64,000 nt of DNA from positions 124,001-188,000 of the forward strand of contig NZ_SCHN01000013.1 in the NCBI RefSeq assembly GCF_004120195.1. Reading direction: 5' to 3'. Shown here in pieces: positions 10,018 to 19,898 of this stretch. Every line of letters begins with the position of its first letter. Positions within the stretch are counted from its first letter, which is position 1. This DNA is from Enterovibrio baiacu (GTDB lineage: Bacteria > Pseudomonadota > Gammaproteobacteria > Enterobacterales > Vibrionaceae). The position numbers and the translations under genes are program-made. The notes under the pieces are model-generated. The model ran no database searches and was not told the origin of the DNA. It saw nothing but the letters and a program-made list of their open reading frames with translations.

Positions 10018-10800
10018 TTAGCTCCCAAACATCAGCGCGGTAAGAGTAAAATCTAAACCCAACACTGCCAAAGACGAATGCACGACGGTACGTGTGGTGG
10101 CACGGCTGATCCCTTCTGATGTGGGGATAGCATCGTAACCATTAAAAAGCGCGATCCAAGTGACGGTGATAGCAAACACCACACACTTGATAAATGACTG
10201 GCCAATGTCATAGCCCAACTCAACAGAGGACTGCATCACTGACCAATAGCTTCCGTAATCGATGCCTTTCCAATCGACACCGACAAGCTGCCCGCCCCAA
10301 ATGCCAATCATCATGAAAATCATCGCAAGCAGTGGCATTGAAATCACCCCCGCCCAAAAGCGCGGCGCGATAACGCGACGAAGCGGATCGACCGCCATCA
10401 TTTCTAAACTTGAAAGTTGTTCGGTGGTTTTCATCAAACCAATTTCGGCGGTGAGCGCAGAGCCAGCTCGGCCCGCGAAAAGTAACGCTGTTACCACAGG
10501 CCCCAACTCACGCAGCAACGACAACGCGACCATTTGCCCAAGCGAGCTTTCAGCGCCGAAATCCGCCAACACAAGGTAGCCTTGTAGGCTCAATACCATG
10601 CCAATAAAGAGGCCAGAGACCATAATGATGGCGAGTGAGCGTACACCCACGGAATACAGCTGAGTAATCAGCAGCGGGAACATTTTCTTAGGCTGCGGTT
10701 TACCAATTAATGCGCCAAGCAACACAAAGGTCGCGCGACCCATTGTTCTCGACACCGCCATGGTGCGAGCACCCAGCGCTTGAACCATATTGACGATCAC
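10018..10800 (-). CDS. mlaE: Mla permease MlaE
   Basis: Inner-membrane permease of the MlaFEDB lipid transporter. The GTG at 10800 is taken as start because it overlaps the mlaF stop (GTGA) and yields 260 residues that align from residue 1 with E. coli MlaE; an ATG 12 bases later is the alternative. The sequence has about five hydrophobic helices and the highly conserved blocks [37 protein letters not shown] and [19 protein letters not shown]. Confidence 0.96.
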   Translation of the reverse strand: MIVNMVQALGARTMAVSRTMGRATFVLLGALIGKPQPKKMFPLLITQLYSVGVRSLAIIMVSGLFIGMVLSLQGYLVLADFGAESSLGQMVALSLLRELGPVVTALLFAGRAGSALTAEIGLMKTTEQLSSLEMMAVDPLRRVIAPRFWAGVISMPLLAMIFMMIGIWGGQLVGVDWKGIDYGSYWSVMQSSVELGYDIGQSFIKCVVFAITVTWIALFNGYDAIPTSEGISRATTRTVVHSSLAVLGLDFTLTALMFGS

Positions 10801-11594
10801 GAGAACAGCTCCTGTGTAATATCACTGGCAGGATAACGGAAAGGCACAGGCCCATCGGCATCGCCTTTGAGAAATTGACTCACGCGAGGATCGGGATTGT
10901 CACGCAAAGATTGCGGTGAGCCTGATGCAATGATTTTACCGTTTGCCAGCAGGTAAACATGATCAGCAATGCTCATCACTTCTGGCACATCGTGCGAAAC
11001 GACAATAGAGGTTAACCCCAATGCTTGGTTGAGGTTACGTATCAAAGAGACCAACACACCCATGGTAATCGGGTCTTGCCCCACAAACGGTTCATCAAAC
11101 ATGATGAGTTCAGGGTCAAGTGCAATGGCGCGAGCAAGCGCAGCTCGGCGCGCCATGCCGCCAGACAAACTGCTCGGCATTAACTGCGCGGCACCGCGAA
11201 GTCCAACGGCTTCCAGCTTCAAAAGTACGATGGTTTTGATTAAGGATTCAGGCAGTTCGGTATGCTCTCGAAGCGGGAATGCCACGTTGTCAAACACCGT
11301 CATATCGGTGAACAACGCCCCTGACTGAAAAAGCATACTCATGCGTTTTCGCGCTTCGTAAAGCTTGCTGCGAGACAAGGTTGGAATGTCATGGCCTGCA
11401 AATTCAATGCGCCCACTGTCTGGCTGAAGTTGACCGCCAATCAATCGCAACAGGGTCGTTTTACCAATACCAGATGGACCCATGATCGCTGTGACCTTAC
11501 CCACGGGTACCGTCAAACTGACATTGTCAAAAATAACCCTCTCATCCCGAGAAAAGGTTAGGTTGCTGATCTCAACCAAATTTTTAGGGCTCAT
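10797..11594 (-). CDS. mlaF: Mla ATP-binding protein MlaF
   Basis: ABC ATPase that powers the Mla phospholipid transporter. The 265-residue product has Walker A GPSGIGKT (39-46), the Mla-type signature LSGGMARR, Walker [10 protein letters not shown] and the switch histidine in VVSHDVPEV. First gene of the seven-gene operon ending with murA; the promoter at 11638-11666 lies 44 bases upstream, and GAAGG precedes the ATG. Confidence 0.97.
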   Translation of the reverse strand: MSPKNLVEISNLTFSRDERVIFDNVSLTVPVGKVTAIMGPSGIGKTTLLRLIGGQLQPDSGRIEFAGHDIPTLSRSKLYEARKRMSMLFQSGALFTDMTVFDNVAFPLREHTELPESLIKTIVLLKLEAVGLRGAAQLMPSSLSGGMARRAALARAIALDPELIMFDEPFVGQDPITMGVLVSLIRNLNQALGLTSIVVSHDVPEVMSIADHVYLLANGKIIASGSPQSLRDNPDPRVSQFLKGDADGPVPFRYPASDITQELFS

Positions 11595-11980
11595 AGCAGG
11601 GCCTTCGATGGTGATTCATTCACGAGTTAAGTGACTGATCATAGAGTGAGTGTGCGTGCAAGACAAGTAATTGCACAGTATTCATTTGCAAATTTCTGGT
11701 CAAGTATTCAACAGTGTTTTCTGACGCTTTGTCTTTATATATATGCACTTTTTTAATTTAAAAGGCCTCCGACGGAGCACCTTGATGTGAAAAAGGGATG
11801 AAAAGCAATGAAACTCAAGGATTCGAAACAGAAAACCCGTGTGATTGAACAAAACACAATATCGCCGAAATTACATGTCCATATCCGTCATTAGTACGCC
11901 GTTTTCCTTCACATTTCTTCAATAAGCGGTCAGAATTGCGGTTCTATACAATTCGACCGATCCATTCAGAAGGTAATTAA
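11595..11980. other. Divergent intergenic region mlaF / yrbG
   Basis: Holds the mla promoter (11638-11666) on the left and, unresolved, the yrbG promoter on the right, where TATACA at 11944-11949 is a possible -10. An A/T-rich tract (around 11735-11765) and a small GC hairpin (CTCCG/CGGAG near 11767) sit in the middle. A 28-codon frame, ATG 11808 to TAG 11894, follows a GGGA but resembles nothing I know. Confidence 0.5.
11638..11666 (-). promoter_or_regulatory. Sigma-70 promoter for the mla-ibaG-murA operon
   Basis: On the minus strand TTGTCT (11666-11661) and TATGAT (11643-11638) are 17 bases apart. The predicted start near 11631 leaves a leader of about 37 bases before mlaF. Confidence 0.65.
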
Positions 11981-12943
11981 ATGTTTGAAGCGACCGCCAT
12001 CCTCGTCGTTGGCCTGTGTTTGTTAGTATGGAGTGCTGACAGATTGGTCTACGGTGCTGCAGCTATTGCCCGCAACGTTGGCATCTCCCCGCTTGTCATC
12101 GGTATGACCATTCTTGCCATGGGCAGTTCCGCACCTGAGATGGTTGTTTCCGCCACAGCTGCACTGAGTGGCAAAACTGATACAGCTGTCGGAAATGTGC
12201 TCGGTTCAAACATCGCAAACATTGCCCTTATTCTCGGCGTCACCGCACTTATCAAGCCCCTTTCTATCAGCTCTGGCATTATTCGACGTGAACTCCCACT
12301 CATGCTGGGTGTCACTATCGTTGCAGGGGCCATTTTGTGGGACAACCATTTAAGCTTCTACGAGGGTGTACTTCTTGCCGTTCTGTTTGCAGGCTTTTTG
12401 CTTGCGATGATGAAGATTGGTAAAGAAAGCGGCGAATCCGATCCTATGCTTGCAGAGCAGGAAGCGGAAATCCCAACAGGCGTGAGTAATGTGTCTGCGG
12501 GTATCTGGGTTGTTGTCGGTCTTGTTTTGCTTATTTTCAGTGCTGACATGGTGGTTGAATCTGCCGTGACTATCGCAAAAGCGTTTGGTATGAGTGATCT
12601 GGTGATCGGTCTGACCATTGTTGCTGTTGGTACAAGCCTGCCAGAGCTTGCAGCCTCTGTCGCCGGCGTGCTGAAAGGCGAAGATGACCTCGCGGTCGGT
12701 AACATCATCGGCTCTAACATCTTCAACATTCTCGCTGTCATGGGCATTCCAGGTATTTTAAATCCTTCAATGCTTAACCCACTGGCGATGGATCGTGACT
12801 TTTATGTCATGCTCGCCGTGTCTGTCTTGTTGTTTTTGTTTGCTGTTGGTAAGTCCCGTATTATTAATCGCTGGGAAGGGATCGCGCTGCTGATTTGCTT
12901 CGTTGGCTACCAAGGCTATTTGCTTACCGATATGGCAGCATAA
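11981..12943 (+). CDS. yrbG: Inner-membrane calcium/sodium antiporter YrbG
   Basis: Member of the CaCA cation antiporter superfamily. The 320-residue protein shows the two inverted alpha repeats that form the ion site: MAIGSSAPEM-type (here MAMGSSAPEMVVSA, about 45-58) and VAVGTSLPELAAS (about 210-222), each followed by GNVLGSNIANI or GNIIGSNIFNI. About ten membrane helices. It is the first gene upstream of kdsD, as in E. coli yrbG-kdsD-kdsC-lptCAB, but its link to LPS synthesis is positional only. Confidence 0.93.
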   Translation: MFEATAILVVGLCLLVWSADRLVYGAAAIARNVGISPLVIGMTILAMGSSAPEMVVSATAALSGKTDTAVGNVLGSNIANIALILGVTALIKPLSISSGIIRRELPLMLGVTIVAGAILWDNHLSFYEGVLLAVLFAGFLLAMMKIGKESGESDPMLAEQEAEIPTGVSNVSAGIWVVVGLVLLIFSADMVVESAVTIAKAFGMSDLVIGLTIVAVGTSLPELAASVAGVLKGEDDLAVGNIIGSNIFNILAVMGIPGILNPSMLNPLAMDRDFYVMLAVSVLLFLFAVGKSRIINRWEGIALLICFVGYQGYLLTDMAA

Positions 12944-12955
12944 TTCGGATACGCT

Positions 12956-13924
12956 ATGACTGATTTTGATTTTCGCCAAGCTGGCACCACAGTACTGAAA
13001 ACCGAACTCGATGCGATTACTCAGCTCGAGCAATACATCAATGATGACTTCGTAAAGGCGTGCCAACTGATTCTGTCTGCGTCAGGCAAAGTGGTTGTTA
13101 TGGGCATGGGGAAATCCGGCCACATCGGCAATAAAATTGCCGCAACCTTTGCCAGTACTGGCACCCCTTCGTTTTTCGTTCACCCAGGAGAAGCCAGCCA
13201 TGGCGACTTGGGCATGATTGAAAAGGGCGACGTGGTTTTAGCGATTTCGAACTCAGGCGAAGCTTCTGAAATTCTAACCTTGCTGCCGGTGGTGAAACGC
13301 CGCGGCATCGCACTGATTTCAATGACAGGAAACCCTGCATCGACCATGGCGCGATTGGCGCAAGTGAATCTGTGCATTAAAGTGCCAAAGGAAGCCTGCC
13401 CTATCGGCCTTGCACCTACATCCAGCACCACGGCCACATTGGTGATGGGCGACGCACTTGCTGTCGCACTGATGCAAGCGAAAGGCTTCACCGCTGACGA
13501 TTTCGCCCTTTCTCACCCAGGCGGCGCACTCGGGCGTAAGCTGTTACTTCGAATCTCTGATGTCATGCATGCGGGCGATAACTTGCCGACAGTTCTGGTG
13601 ACAGCAACGATTCGCGATGCCCTGCTTGAAGTGTCCGCAAAGGGCCTTGGCATGACCGCTGTCGTTGACGATAAAGGGGCGCTTTGCGGTATCTTTACCG
13701 ATGGCGATTTACGTCGCCTTCTTGATCAGCGCCTTGACCTCCATGAAACCTGCATAGGCGATGTCATGGGTGAAAACCCAACGTGTGTCGATGAAGACCT
13801 CCTTGCCGCCGAAGGCCTAAAGCTAATGGAAGAAAAGAAAATCAATGGTTTGCTCGTGACGCGCCAAGGTATGTTAGTAGGCGCGTTGAATATGCATGAT
13901 CTTCTTAAAGCGGGAGTCATGTGA
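12956..13924 (+). CDS. kdsD: D-arabinose 5-phosphate isomerase KdsD
   Basis: Converts ribulose 5-phosphate to arabinose 5-phosphate, the first step of KDO synthesis for LPS. The 322-residue product has an N-terminal SIS sugar-isomerase domain (about 40-175; GMGKSGHIGNKIAATFASTG and SNSGEASEI) and two CBS domains (about 205-320). Twelve bases after yrbG; stop overlaps the kdsC start (TGATG). Length matches E. coli KdsD. Confidence 0.96.
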   Translation: MTDFDFRQAGTTVLKTELDAITQLEQYINDDFVKACQLILSASGKVVVMGMGKSGHIGNKIAATFASTGTPSFFVHPGEASHGDLGMIEKGDVVLAISNSGEASEILTLLPVVKRRGIALISMTGNPASTMARLAQVNLCIKVPKEACPIGLAPTSSTTATLVMGDALAVALMQAKGFTADDFALSHPGGALGRKLLLRISDVMHAGDNLPTVLVTATIRDALLEVSAKGLGMTAVVDDKGALCGIFTDGDLRRLLDQRLDLHETCIGDVMGENPTCVDEDLLAAEGLKLMEEKKINGLLVTRQGMLVGALNMHDLLKAGVM

Positions 13925-14511
13925 TGCAAGAGAACTCAAACAATACAATGAATAATGAAGACACCGTCGACACCCTTTACGGGCCTGTCGCGAAACGTGT
14001 TTTTGATTCGGCTGCAGGCATTAAGCTATTGATTTGCGATGTTGATGGCGTCTTTTCAGATGGCCGTATTTACATGGGCAACGATGGCGAAGAGCTAAAA
14101 ACCTTCCACACACGTGACGGCTATGGCATTAAATCGCTGATGAATGCCGGCATCGACATCGCCGTGATCACAGGCAGAAAGTCCGCCATCGTAGAACGCA
14201 GAATGTCTGCATTAGGCATCAAGCACATCTATCAAGGCCAAGACGACAAAGCCACGGCATACCAAGATTTGGTCGCACAACTGGGTATCCCAGCAGAAGC
14301 GACCGCATATATTGGTGACGACCTTATTGATTGGCCTGTTATGTCATGTGTAGGCTTGTCTGTCTGTGTGAAAGATGGCCATCTCTTACTGGCACAACGT
14401 GCTGACTTGGTGACTCGAATCCCAGGTGGTTATGGTGCAGTGCGTGAAGTGTGCGACCTCATTCTCGAAGCCCGTGGCGAGCTCGATGCGCACAAAGGAT
14501 TAAGTATATGA
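13924..14511 (+). CDS. kdsC: KDO 8-phosphate phosphatase KdsC
   Basis: HAD-superfamily phosphatase that removes phosphate from KDO-8-P. The 195-residue product has the class HAD motifs: motif I DVDGVFSDG (around residue 36-44), motif II TGRKS and motif IV GDDLIDWPV. The ATG at 13924 overlaps the kdsD stop; a GTG one codon upstream is an alternative. It carries a longer N-terminal stretch before motif I than some homologues. Stop overlaps the lptC start. Confidence 0.95.
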   Translation: MQENSNNTMNNEDTVDTLYGPVAKRVFDSAAGIKLLICDVDGVFSDGRIYMGNDGEELKTFHTRDGYGIKSLMNAGIDIAVITGRKSAIVERRMSALGIKHIYQGQDDKATAYQDLVAQLGIPAEATAYIGDDLIDWPVMSCVGLSVCVKDGHLLLAQRADLVTRIPGGYGAVREVCDLILEARGELDAHKGLSI

Positions 14512-15074
14512 TGCTGCAACGCCTTTGCATTGTGGCATTGCTAGGCATCTGCGGGTATGCGGGTTATTACCTGCTTGGCCAGCACTATCTAGACACAGAA
14601 GTACAAGTAACGCCCGATGCAGAAAAACCACTGTTCACGGGTGATGGTATTAAGTCCACCAGCTACAACGAACAGGGAATTCGCAGTTATACCCTCGACT
14701 CTAGTCATATTGAACATTATCAAAAGCTAGACGAAACGCATTTTAATGAGCCAGTGTTGTGGACCTTTAGCGACGGTATCGCAGAAGAATGGCGGGTTAG
14801 CTCGAATTTTGCCGTCCTAGAAAGCGGTCGCTATCTGGTGATGACAGGACGCGTCCGGATCTTTAACCTATTGCCTAACGCGCAAATTAAAGTCGTGACG
14901 ACAGACGAATTGACGCTCGACCTTACCAGCCGGGATTTTTGGTCGGACACAGAAACTGAAATTACCGGTGTAGGCTTTCAAACCCACGGACAGCGGGTGA
15001 AAGGCAATTTTGGCTCCCATCAAATGGAACTGATCGAACAAGTGAAAAGTAGATATGAACAAAAAACTCAATAA
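14508..15074 (+). CDS. lptC: LPS export protein LptC
   Basis: Bitopic inner-membrane protein that receives LPS from LptB2FG and passes it to LptA. The start is placed at the ATG overlapping the kdsC stop (ATGATG at 14508), giving 188 residues with one N-terminal membrane helix (LCIVALLGICGYAGYYLL) and the periplasmic beta-jellyroll (for example EPVLWTFSDG and TDELTLDLTSRDFWSDT, typical of the LptC/YrbK family). An upstream in-frame start would lie inside kdsC. The 3' end overlaps lptA by 20 bases. Confidence 0.93.
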   Translation: MMLQRLCIVALLGICGYAGYYLLGQHYLDTEVQVTPDAEKPLFTGDGIKSTSYNEQGIRSYTLDSSHIEHYQKLDETHFNEPVLWTFSDGIAEEWRVSSNFAVLESGRYLVMTGRVRIFNLLPNAQIKVVTTDELTLDLTSRDFWSDTETEITGVGFQTHGQRVKGNFGSHQMELIEQVKSRYEQKTQ

Positions 15075-15561
15075 TATTTTCGCCTTTCTACTGCTCCTCA
15101 TTTCAGGTAGTGCATTTGCGCTAACCAGCGATTCTGAACAACCTATTTATATTGATTCAGACACGCAGAATTTGGATCTAAAAACCAATACCGTCATCTT
15201 CACAGGTAATGTGTATTTGCGCCAAGGCTCAATTCGCCTGCATGCAAACAAGGTAGTTGTTACTCGCCCTAGCGGCAGTGAAGGCAGCGAAATCATTGAT
15301 GCCTATGGCAAGCCAGCGACGTTCGAGCAGACCATGGACGACGGCAAAAAAATCAATGGTGAAGCCTTCGACCTTCAATACGAAGTCGCAAAAAGCTTCC
15401 TAAAAATGCGCAATCAAGCTGTGCTCACCCAAGAAGGTGGCAACAAGGTAGAAGGTCAATTGATTACCTACCAAATCGACAAACAGCAGTTGGTTGCGGA
15501 AAGCGACTCTAACGGTCGTGTTACCACCATTTTGCAACCGCAAACAAAACAAAAGAACTAA
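15055..15561 (+). CDS. lptA: Periplasmic LPS-bridge protein LptA
   Basis: Forms the periplasmic bridge that carries LPS to LptDE. The 168-residue product has a signal peptide cleaved after GSAFA and the OstA/LptA jellyroll with the family motif VIFTGNVYLRQGSIRLHANK. The start lies inside lptC (20-base overlap), as in E. coli, and lptB follows after 6 bases. Confidence 0.95.
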   Translation: MNKKLNNIFAFLLLLISGSAFALTSDSEQPIYIDSDTQNLDLKTNTVIFTGNVYLRQGSIRLHANKVVVTRPSGSEGSEIIDAYGKPATFEQTMDDGKKINGEAFDLQYEVAKSFLKMRNQAVLTQEGGNKVEGQLITYQIDKQQLVAESDSNGRVTTILQPQTKQKN

Positions 15562-15567
15562 CACTTC

Positions 15568-16293
15568 ATGGCCATACTTACCGCTAAGAACCTCGCGAAA
15601 AGCTATAACGGACGCAAAGTCGTCACCGATGTTAGCCTTGAAGTTAAATCCGGCGAAATCGTTGGATTGCTCGGCCCAAACGGTGCGGGTAAAACTACCT
15701 CTTTCTACATGATTGTTGGTTTGGTAGCGCGCGACGAAGGCTCGATTCACATCGATGATACTGACATCAGTATTCAGCCAATGCATAACCGTTCCCGCAT
15801 GGGTATCGGCTATTTGCCGCAAGAAGCCTCTATCTTCCGTAAGCTGAGTGTTTACGACAATTTGATGGCGGTTTTGCAGACGCGCTCAGAAATGACCAAA
15901 GAAGAGCGTCAGGATAAAGCTGAGGATTTACTCGAAGAGTTTAACATTCAGCACATTAGAAACAGCATGGGTATGGCACTCTCTGGTGGTGAACGTCGCC
16001 GCGTCGAGATTGCACGCGCACTTGCCGCGAACCCAAAATTCATCTTACTTGATGAACCGTTTGCCGGTGTTGACCCGATTTCCGTTATCGACATTAAAAA
16101 GATCATTGAGCATCTTCGCGATCGTGGTTTGGGCGTGTTAATTACCGATCACAACGTACGTGAGACACTGAGTGTCTGTGAACACGCCTATATTGTGAGT
16201 CAGGGGCATTTGATTGCTCACGGCACGCCTGATGAAGTCCTTAACGATGAACATGTAAAACGTGTCTATCTTGGCGACCAGTTCAGGCTATAG
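15568..16293 (+). CDS. lptB: LPS export ATPase LptB
   Basis: Cytoplasmic ABC ATPase that drives LPS extraction with LptFG. The 241-residue product has Walker A GPNGAGKT (36-43), the LptB-typical [15 protein letters not shown]-loop region, signature LSGGERRR, Walker [14 protein letters not shown] and switch TDHNVRETL. Last of the lpt genes; 76 bases separate it from rpoN, a spacer that contains the inverted repeat GTAACG/CGTTAC but no T-tailed terminator, so read-through into rpoN is plausible. Confidence 0.97.
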   Translation: MAILTAKNLAKSYNGRKVVTDVSLEVKSGEIVGLLGPNGAGKTTSFYMIVGLVARDEGSIHIDDTDISIQPMHNRSRMGIGYLPQEASIFRKLSVYDNLMAVLQTRSEMTKEERQDKAEDLLEEFNIQHIRNSMGMALSGGERRRVEIARALAANPKFILLDEPFAGVDPISVIDIKKIIEHLRDRGLGVLITDHNVRETLSVCEHAYIVSQGHLIAHGTPDEVLNDEHVKRVYLGDQFRL

Positions 16294-16369
16294 TTAAAAG
16301 TAACGGTTGGCGAATCGTTACAACAACAAGCACTGATAATTCAAAAATAGGAAAGGTGCCAGAATAACT

Positions 16370-17863
16370 ATGAAACCCTCGCTTCAGCTCAAGCTTGGCC
16401 AACAACTTGCAATGACGCCGCAACTGCAACAGGCAATTCGTCTGCTGCAGCTTTCGACGTTAGATCTGCAACAAGAGATTCAGGAAGCGCTTGAAGCAAA
16501 CCCTCTCCTTGAACAAGACGAATCGGGTGATCATTCATCAGACAATGACACATCTGATGATTATGACAATGGCGAGCAGGTCAGCGCTTCTGCAGAACGC
16601 GATGACAATTTAAACCGCGAAGACAGCCTTGATAGCTCCGATGCTCTCGGCCAAAAAGAAATGCCTGACGATCTTCCTGTTGATACGACATGGGATGATA
16701 TGTACAGCGCCAACACTGGCAGCACAGGCATTTCACTCGGTGACGACATTCCTGTTTACCAAGGTGAAACCACCGAAACACTCCAAGACTATCTCAATTG
16801 GCAAGTGCAATTAACCCCCTTTACCGAGGTGGATCTTGCGATTGCTACCGCCATCATCGATGCCGTCGATGACAAAGGCTACCTGACCGTCACCTGTGAA
16901 GACATCCTTGAAAGCCTTGGTGCGGAAGACGAAGAGGTCGAACTTGATGAAGTTGAAGCCGTTTTAAAGCGCGTTCAACAGTTCGATCCGCTAGGCGTTG
17001 CATCACGATCACTTCAAGAATGTTTGTTGATCCAGCTAGCCTCTTTTGCGGAAGACACCCCTTGGTTGGCCGAGGCAAGATCCGTCCTCCAAGCACACAT
17101 GGATCTTCTGGCGAACCGCGATTACCGTCAAATCATGAAAGAAAGCAAACTTCGCGAGCCTGAGCTCAAAGAAGTGATGCAGTTGATTCACAGCCTTGAG
17201 CCACGCCCAGGCAACCTGATCGTCACCAACGAAGCAGAGTACGTTATCCCGGATGTTTCCGTGTTCAAAGATCGCGGAAAGTGGGTGGTACAGATCAACC
17301 CAGATAGCGTGCCAAGACTGAAGGTAAACCAACAATATGCTGCGCTAACCAAAAATGGGTGCAGCGCCGCCGACAGCCAATTTATTCGAAGCCATCTACA
17401 AGATGCGAAATGGCTGATCAAAAGCTTAGAAAGCCGCAATGAAACCCTGCTGAAAGTTGCACGTTGCATCGTCGAACATCAGCAAGATTTCTTTGAGTAC
17501 GGCGAAGAGGCGATGAAGCCAATGGTGCTTAACGACATCGCACTCGCAGTGGACATGCATGAATCCACTATCTCTCGGGTCACGACCCAAAAATACATGC
17601 ATACCCCAAGGGGTATCTTTGAGTTGAAATACTTCTTTTCTAGTCATGTCAGTACTGACAATGGCGGCGAATGTAGCTCTACGGCAATACGTGCGCTGGT
17701 CAAAAAGTTGGTTGCCGCCGAAAATCAGGCCAAACCACTCAGCGACAGCAAGATTGCCACACTGCTGGCGGAACAAGGTATCCAAGTAGCACGTCGAACG
17801 ATTGCAAAATATCGCGAGTCTCTGGGTATCGCACCGTCAAATCAGCGCAAACGCCTTATCTAG
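16370..17863 (+). CDS. rpoN: RNA polymerase sigma-54 factor
   Basis: Alternative sigma factor for -24/-12 promoters, in vibrios governing flagella, nitrogen use and other surface functions. The 497-residue product has the Gln/Leu-rich region I ([20 protein letters not shown]), an acidic region II (about 50-110), the core-binding domain, and the C-terminal RpoN box [10 protein letters not shown] followed by [13 protein letters not shown]. The cluster rpoN-hpf-ptsN-rapZ-npr is conserved in gammaproteobacteria. Confidence 0.97.
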   Translation: MKPSLQLKLGQQLAMTPQLQQAIRLLQLSTLDLQQEIQEALEANPLLEQDESGDHSSDNDTSDDYDNGEQVSASAERDDNLNREDSLDSSDALGQKEMPDDLPVDTTWDDMYSANTGSTGISLGDDIPVYQGETTETLQDYLNWQVQLTPFTEVDLAIATAIIDAVDDKGYLTVTCEDILESLGAEDEEVELDEVEAVLKRVQQFDPLGVASRSLQECLLIQLASFAEDTPWLAEARSVLQAHMDLLANRDYRQIMKESKLREPELKEVMQLIHSLEPRPGNLIVTNEAEYVIPDVSVFKDRGKWVVQINPDSVPRLKVNQQYAALTKNGCSAADSQFIRSHLQDAKWLIKSLESRNETLLKVARCIVEHQQDFFEYGEEAMKPMVLNDIALAVDMHESTISRVTTQKYMHTPRGIFELKYFFSSHVSTDNGGECSSTAIRALVKKLVAAENQAKPLSDSKIATLLAEQGIQVARRTIAKYRESLGIAPSNQRKRLI

Positions 17864-17890
17864 GCGTCTCTACAAAGAAGGAAGATGTTT

Positions 17891-18178
17891 ATGCAAATAA
17901 ATCTCACCGGTCACCACGTCGAGATCACCGAGTCCCTCCGAGAGTATGTGATGCAAAAGTTTGATAAGCTTGAGCGCTTTTTTGAGCATATTAACAACGT
18001 CCATGTCGTGCTTAACGTAGAAAAACTCCAACAAATTGCCGAAGCGACGCTTCACGTCAACAACGGCGAAATTCATGCGAAAGCAGACTCAGAAAACATG
18101 TATGCGGCCATTGATTCGCTTACGGATAAGCTGGTTAAACAGCTAAACAAACACAAAGAAAAGATGAATCACCATTAA
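17891..18178 (+). CDS. hpf: Ribosome hibernation promoting factor (short form)
   Basis: Binds the 30S A/P-site region and promotes 100S dimer formation in stationary phase. The 95-residue size is the short HPF form, lacking the C-terminal dimerisation domain of long HPF. ATG 17891 is preferred because AAGGAAG lies 8 bases upstream; the ATG at 17885 would be only two bases away from it. Family features: MQINLTGHHVEITESLREYV and basic LVKQLNKHKEKMNHH at the end. Three bases from ptsN. Confidence 0.95.
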   Translation: MQINLTGHHVEITESLREYVMQKFDKLERFFEHINNVHVVLNVEKLQQIAEATLHVNNGEIHAKADSENMYAAIDSLTDKLVKQLNKHKEKMNHH

Positions 18179-18180
18179 CC

Positions 18181-18627
18181 ATGGAACTTAAAGACGTACT
18201 TAAGTTGGACTGCACCAAAAGTGCAGTCCTTTGTTCAAGTAAGAAACGTGCACTTGAATTGATCAGCGAGTTGGCCGGCAACCAATTAGACCAAAATCCG
18301 CAAAAACTGTTCGAGTGCATCCTAAGCAGGGAAAAGCTAGGGAGTACGGGCATAGGGAATGGAATCGCCATTCCCCATGGCCGTATATTCAATAGTGACC
18401 AAGCTGTCGGCGTGTTTATTCAGTGTGCAGAGCCTATCGAGTTCGATGCCATTGATAATCAACCTGTTGATCTCTTGTTCGCACTGCTCGTTCCGGATGC
18501 GCAATGTAAAGAGCACCTCAAAACGCTGTCTTTGATTGCACAAAAACTTGGTGACAAGCAACTGTGCAAGCGCATGCGTAATGCCAACTCTGACCAAGAA
18601 CTCTACGACATCATTACTGGTGAATAG
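18181..18627 (+). CDS. ptsN: Nitrogen PTS enzyme IIA (PtsN)
   Basis: EIIA-Ntr of the regulatory nitrogen phosphotransferase system; its phosphorylation state modulates potassium and sigma-related processes. The 148-residue product has the phosphorylation site His66 in GIAIPHGRIF. It sits between hpf and rapZ in the rpoN cluster, with its phosphodonor Npr encoded two genes downstream. Confidence 0.96.
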   Translation: MELKDVLKLDCTKSAVLCSSKKRALELISELAGNQLDQNPQKLFECILSREKLGSTGIGNGIAIPHGRIFNSDQAVGVFIQCAEPIEFDAIDNQPVDLLFALLVPDAQCKEHLKTLSLIAQKLGDKQLCKRMRNANSDQELYDIITGE

Positions 18628-18648
18628 CGAGACAGGGATCCCAGCACC

Positions 18649-19500
18649 ATGCAGTTGAAAATCGTAAGTGGCCGTTCAGGCTCGGGAAAATCTGTCGCAC
18701 TCCGCGTCCTTGAAGACTTAGGTTATTACTGCGTTGATAACCTTCCCGTGAATCTACTCCCACAGTTCGTGAATGCACAAACGGATGACAGCTCTAACAT
18801 CGCCGTGAGTATTGATATTCGCAACATGCCTGCTGATCCTGATGAAATCTCCCACACATTGGCAAAGCTTCCTGCTGACTTGGATGTTGATATCTTTTTC
18901 TTAGATGCAGACGACAAAGAACTGGTTAAGCGTTTCAGCGAAACACGCCGCCTGCATCCATTAAGCAAAAATAACTTATCGCTCGAACAAGCCATCGAGA
19001 AAGAAAAGCAGCTGCTTACGCCGCTGAAAGAACGCGCAGATAAAGTGATCAACACGTCAACGCACTCTGTGCATGACTTGAGTGAAGCGGTGCGATCTTT
19101 GGTGCTAGGGAGAACCAGCCGCGATTTGGTGATGGTGTTTGAATCCTTCGGCTTCAAGCACGGTCTTCCCTCTGATGCCGACTACGTTTTCGATGTGCGA
19201 TTTCTACCCAACCCTCACTGGGAGCCGTCTTTAAGGCCATTAACGGGCCTTGATGAACCGGTGAAGATGTTCCTCGCTGCAGAACAAGACGTGGCAATGC
19301 TCATTGCCCAAATCAAAAGTTTCCTCGAATCTTGGTTACCAGCCTTGGAAAAGAACAACCGCAGCTACCTCACCGTGGCCATCGGGTGTACAGGCGGGCA
19401 GCACCGCTCTGTGTATATTGCTCAGTTCTTGGCGGACTACTTCAAGTCTAACGGGCAACAAGTGCAAATCAGGCACAGAACACTCGAGGGAAAGATATGA
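18649..19500 (+). CDS. rapZ: RNase adapter protein RapZ
   Basis: RNA-binding adapter that in enterobacteria directs GlmZ sRNA to RNase E and so controls GlmS and amino-sugar supply. The 283-residue product has the P-loop GRSGSGKS (8-15) and the C-terminal domain with [10 protein letters not shown] and a basic end. Stop overlaps the npr start (ATGA). No GlmZ-like sRNA is visible in this window. Confidence 0.95.
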   Translation: MQLKIVSGRSGSGKSVALRVLEDLGYYCVDNLPVNLLPQFVNAQTDDSSNIAVSIDIRNMPADPDEISHTLAKLPADLDVDIFFLDADDKELVKRFSETRRLHPLSKNNLSLEQAIEKEKQLLTPLKERADKVINTSTHSVHDLSEAVRSLVLGRTSRDLVMVFESFGFKHGLPSDADYVFDVRFLPNPHWEPSLRPLTGLDEPVKMFLAAEQDVAMLIAQIKSFLESWLPALEKNNRSYLTVAIGCTGGQHRSVYIAQFLADYFKSNGQQVQIRHRTLEGKI

Positions 19501-19772
19501 CACAGTGCAGTAAAGAAGTCCTGATCCGAAATCGCCTTGGTTTACATGCACGTGCCGCGGTGAAGCTCGTAGAACTGGCACAAAGTTTCGATGCAGAAGT
19601 CACTGTATCCAAAGCAGAACAAGCAGTTACCGCTGACAGCGTGATGGCAATTTTGCTGCTTGATTCCAGCCAAGGTGAACAAATCACCGTATCAGCAAAC
19701 GGCCCAGAGGCACAAAAAGCGCTGGGTGCAGTCACCGCATTGATTGAAGCAGGCTTTGACGAGGAAAACTAA
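19497..19772 (+). CDS. npr: Phosphocarrier protein NPr
   Basis: HPr-like phosphocarrier of the nitrogen PTS, passing phosphate from EI-Ntr to PtsN. The 91-residue product has the active-site histidine His17 in [12 protein letters not shown] and the HPr fold pattern. Translationally coupled to rapZ. It is the last gene of the rpoN cluster; no clear terminator was found before mgtE. Confidence 0.95.
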   Translation: MTQCSKEVLIRNRLGLHARAAVKLVELAQSFDAEVTVSKAEQAVTADSVMAILLLDSSQGEQITVSANGPEAQKALGAVTALIEAGFDEEN

Positions 19773-19830
19773 CCTCGTCTTATTCCCTGCACGTCAACCC
19801 ACTCGCTCTCATTTCAACACAGATTTGGCA

Positions 19831-19859
19831 AAGACAGTCATACGAGATTGCGTTAATAT
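19831..19859 (+). promoter_or_regulatory. Candidate promoter for mgtE
   Basis: AAGACA (19831-19836) and TAATAT (19854-19859) are 17 bases apart, about 40 bases before the mgtE ATG. Both boxes are partial matches, so this is a candidate only. Confidence 0.4.
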
Positions 19860-19898
19860 TCATGTCATTGCGCCAGCCGCCGTAAACCGGACAATTCC

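Noticed and set aside
11629-11652. AAGTGACTG..GTGAG resembling an ERIC half
   Set aside because: The spacing is broken and the sequence coincides with the mla promoter -10 region; no second half.
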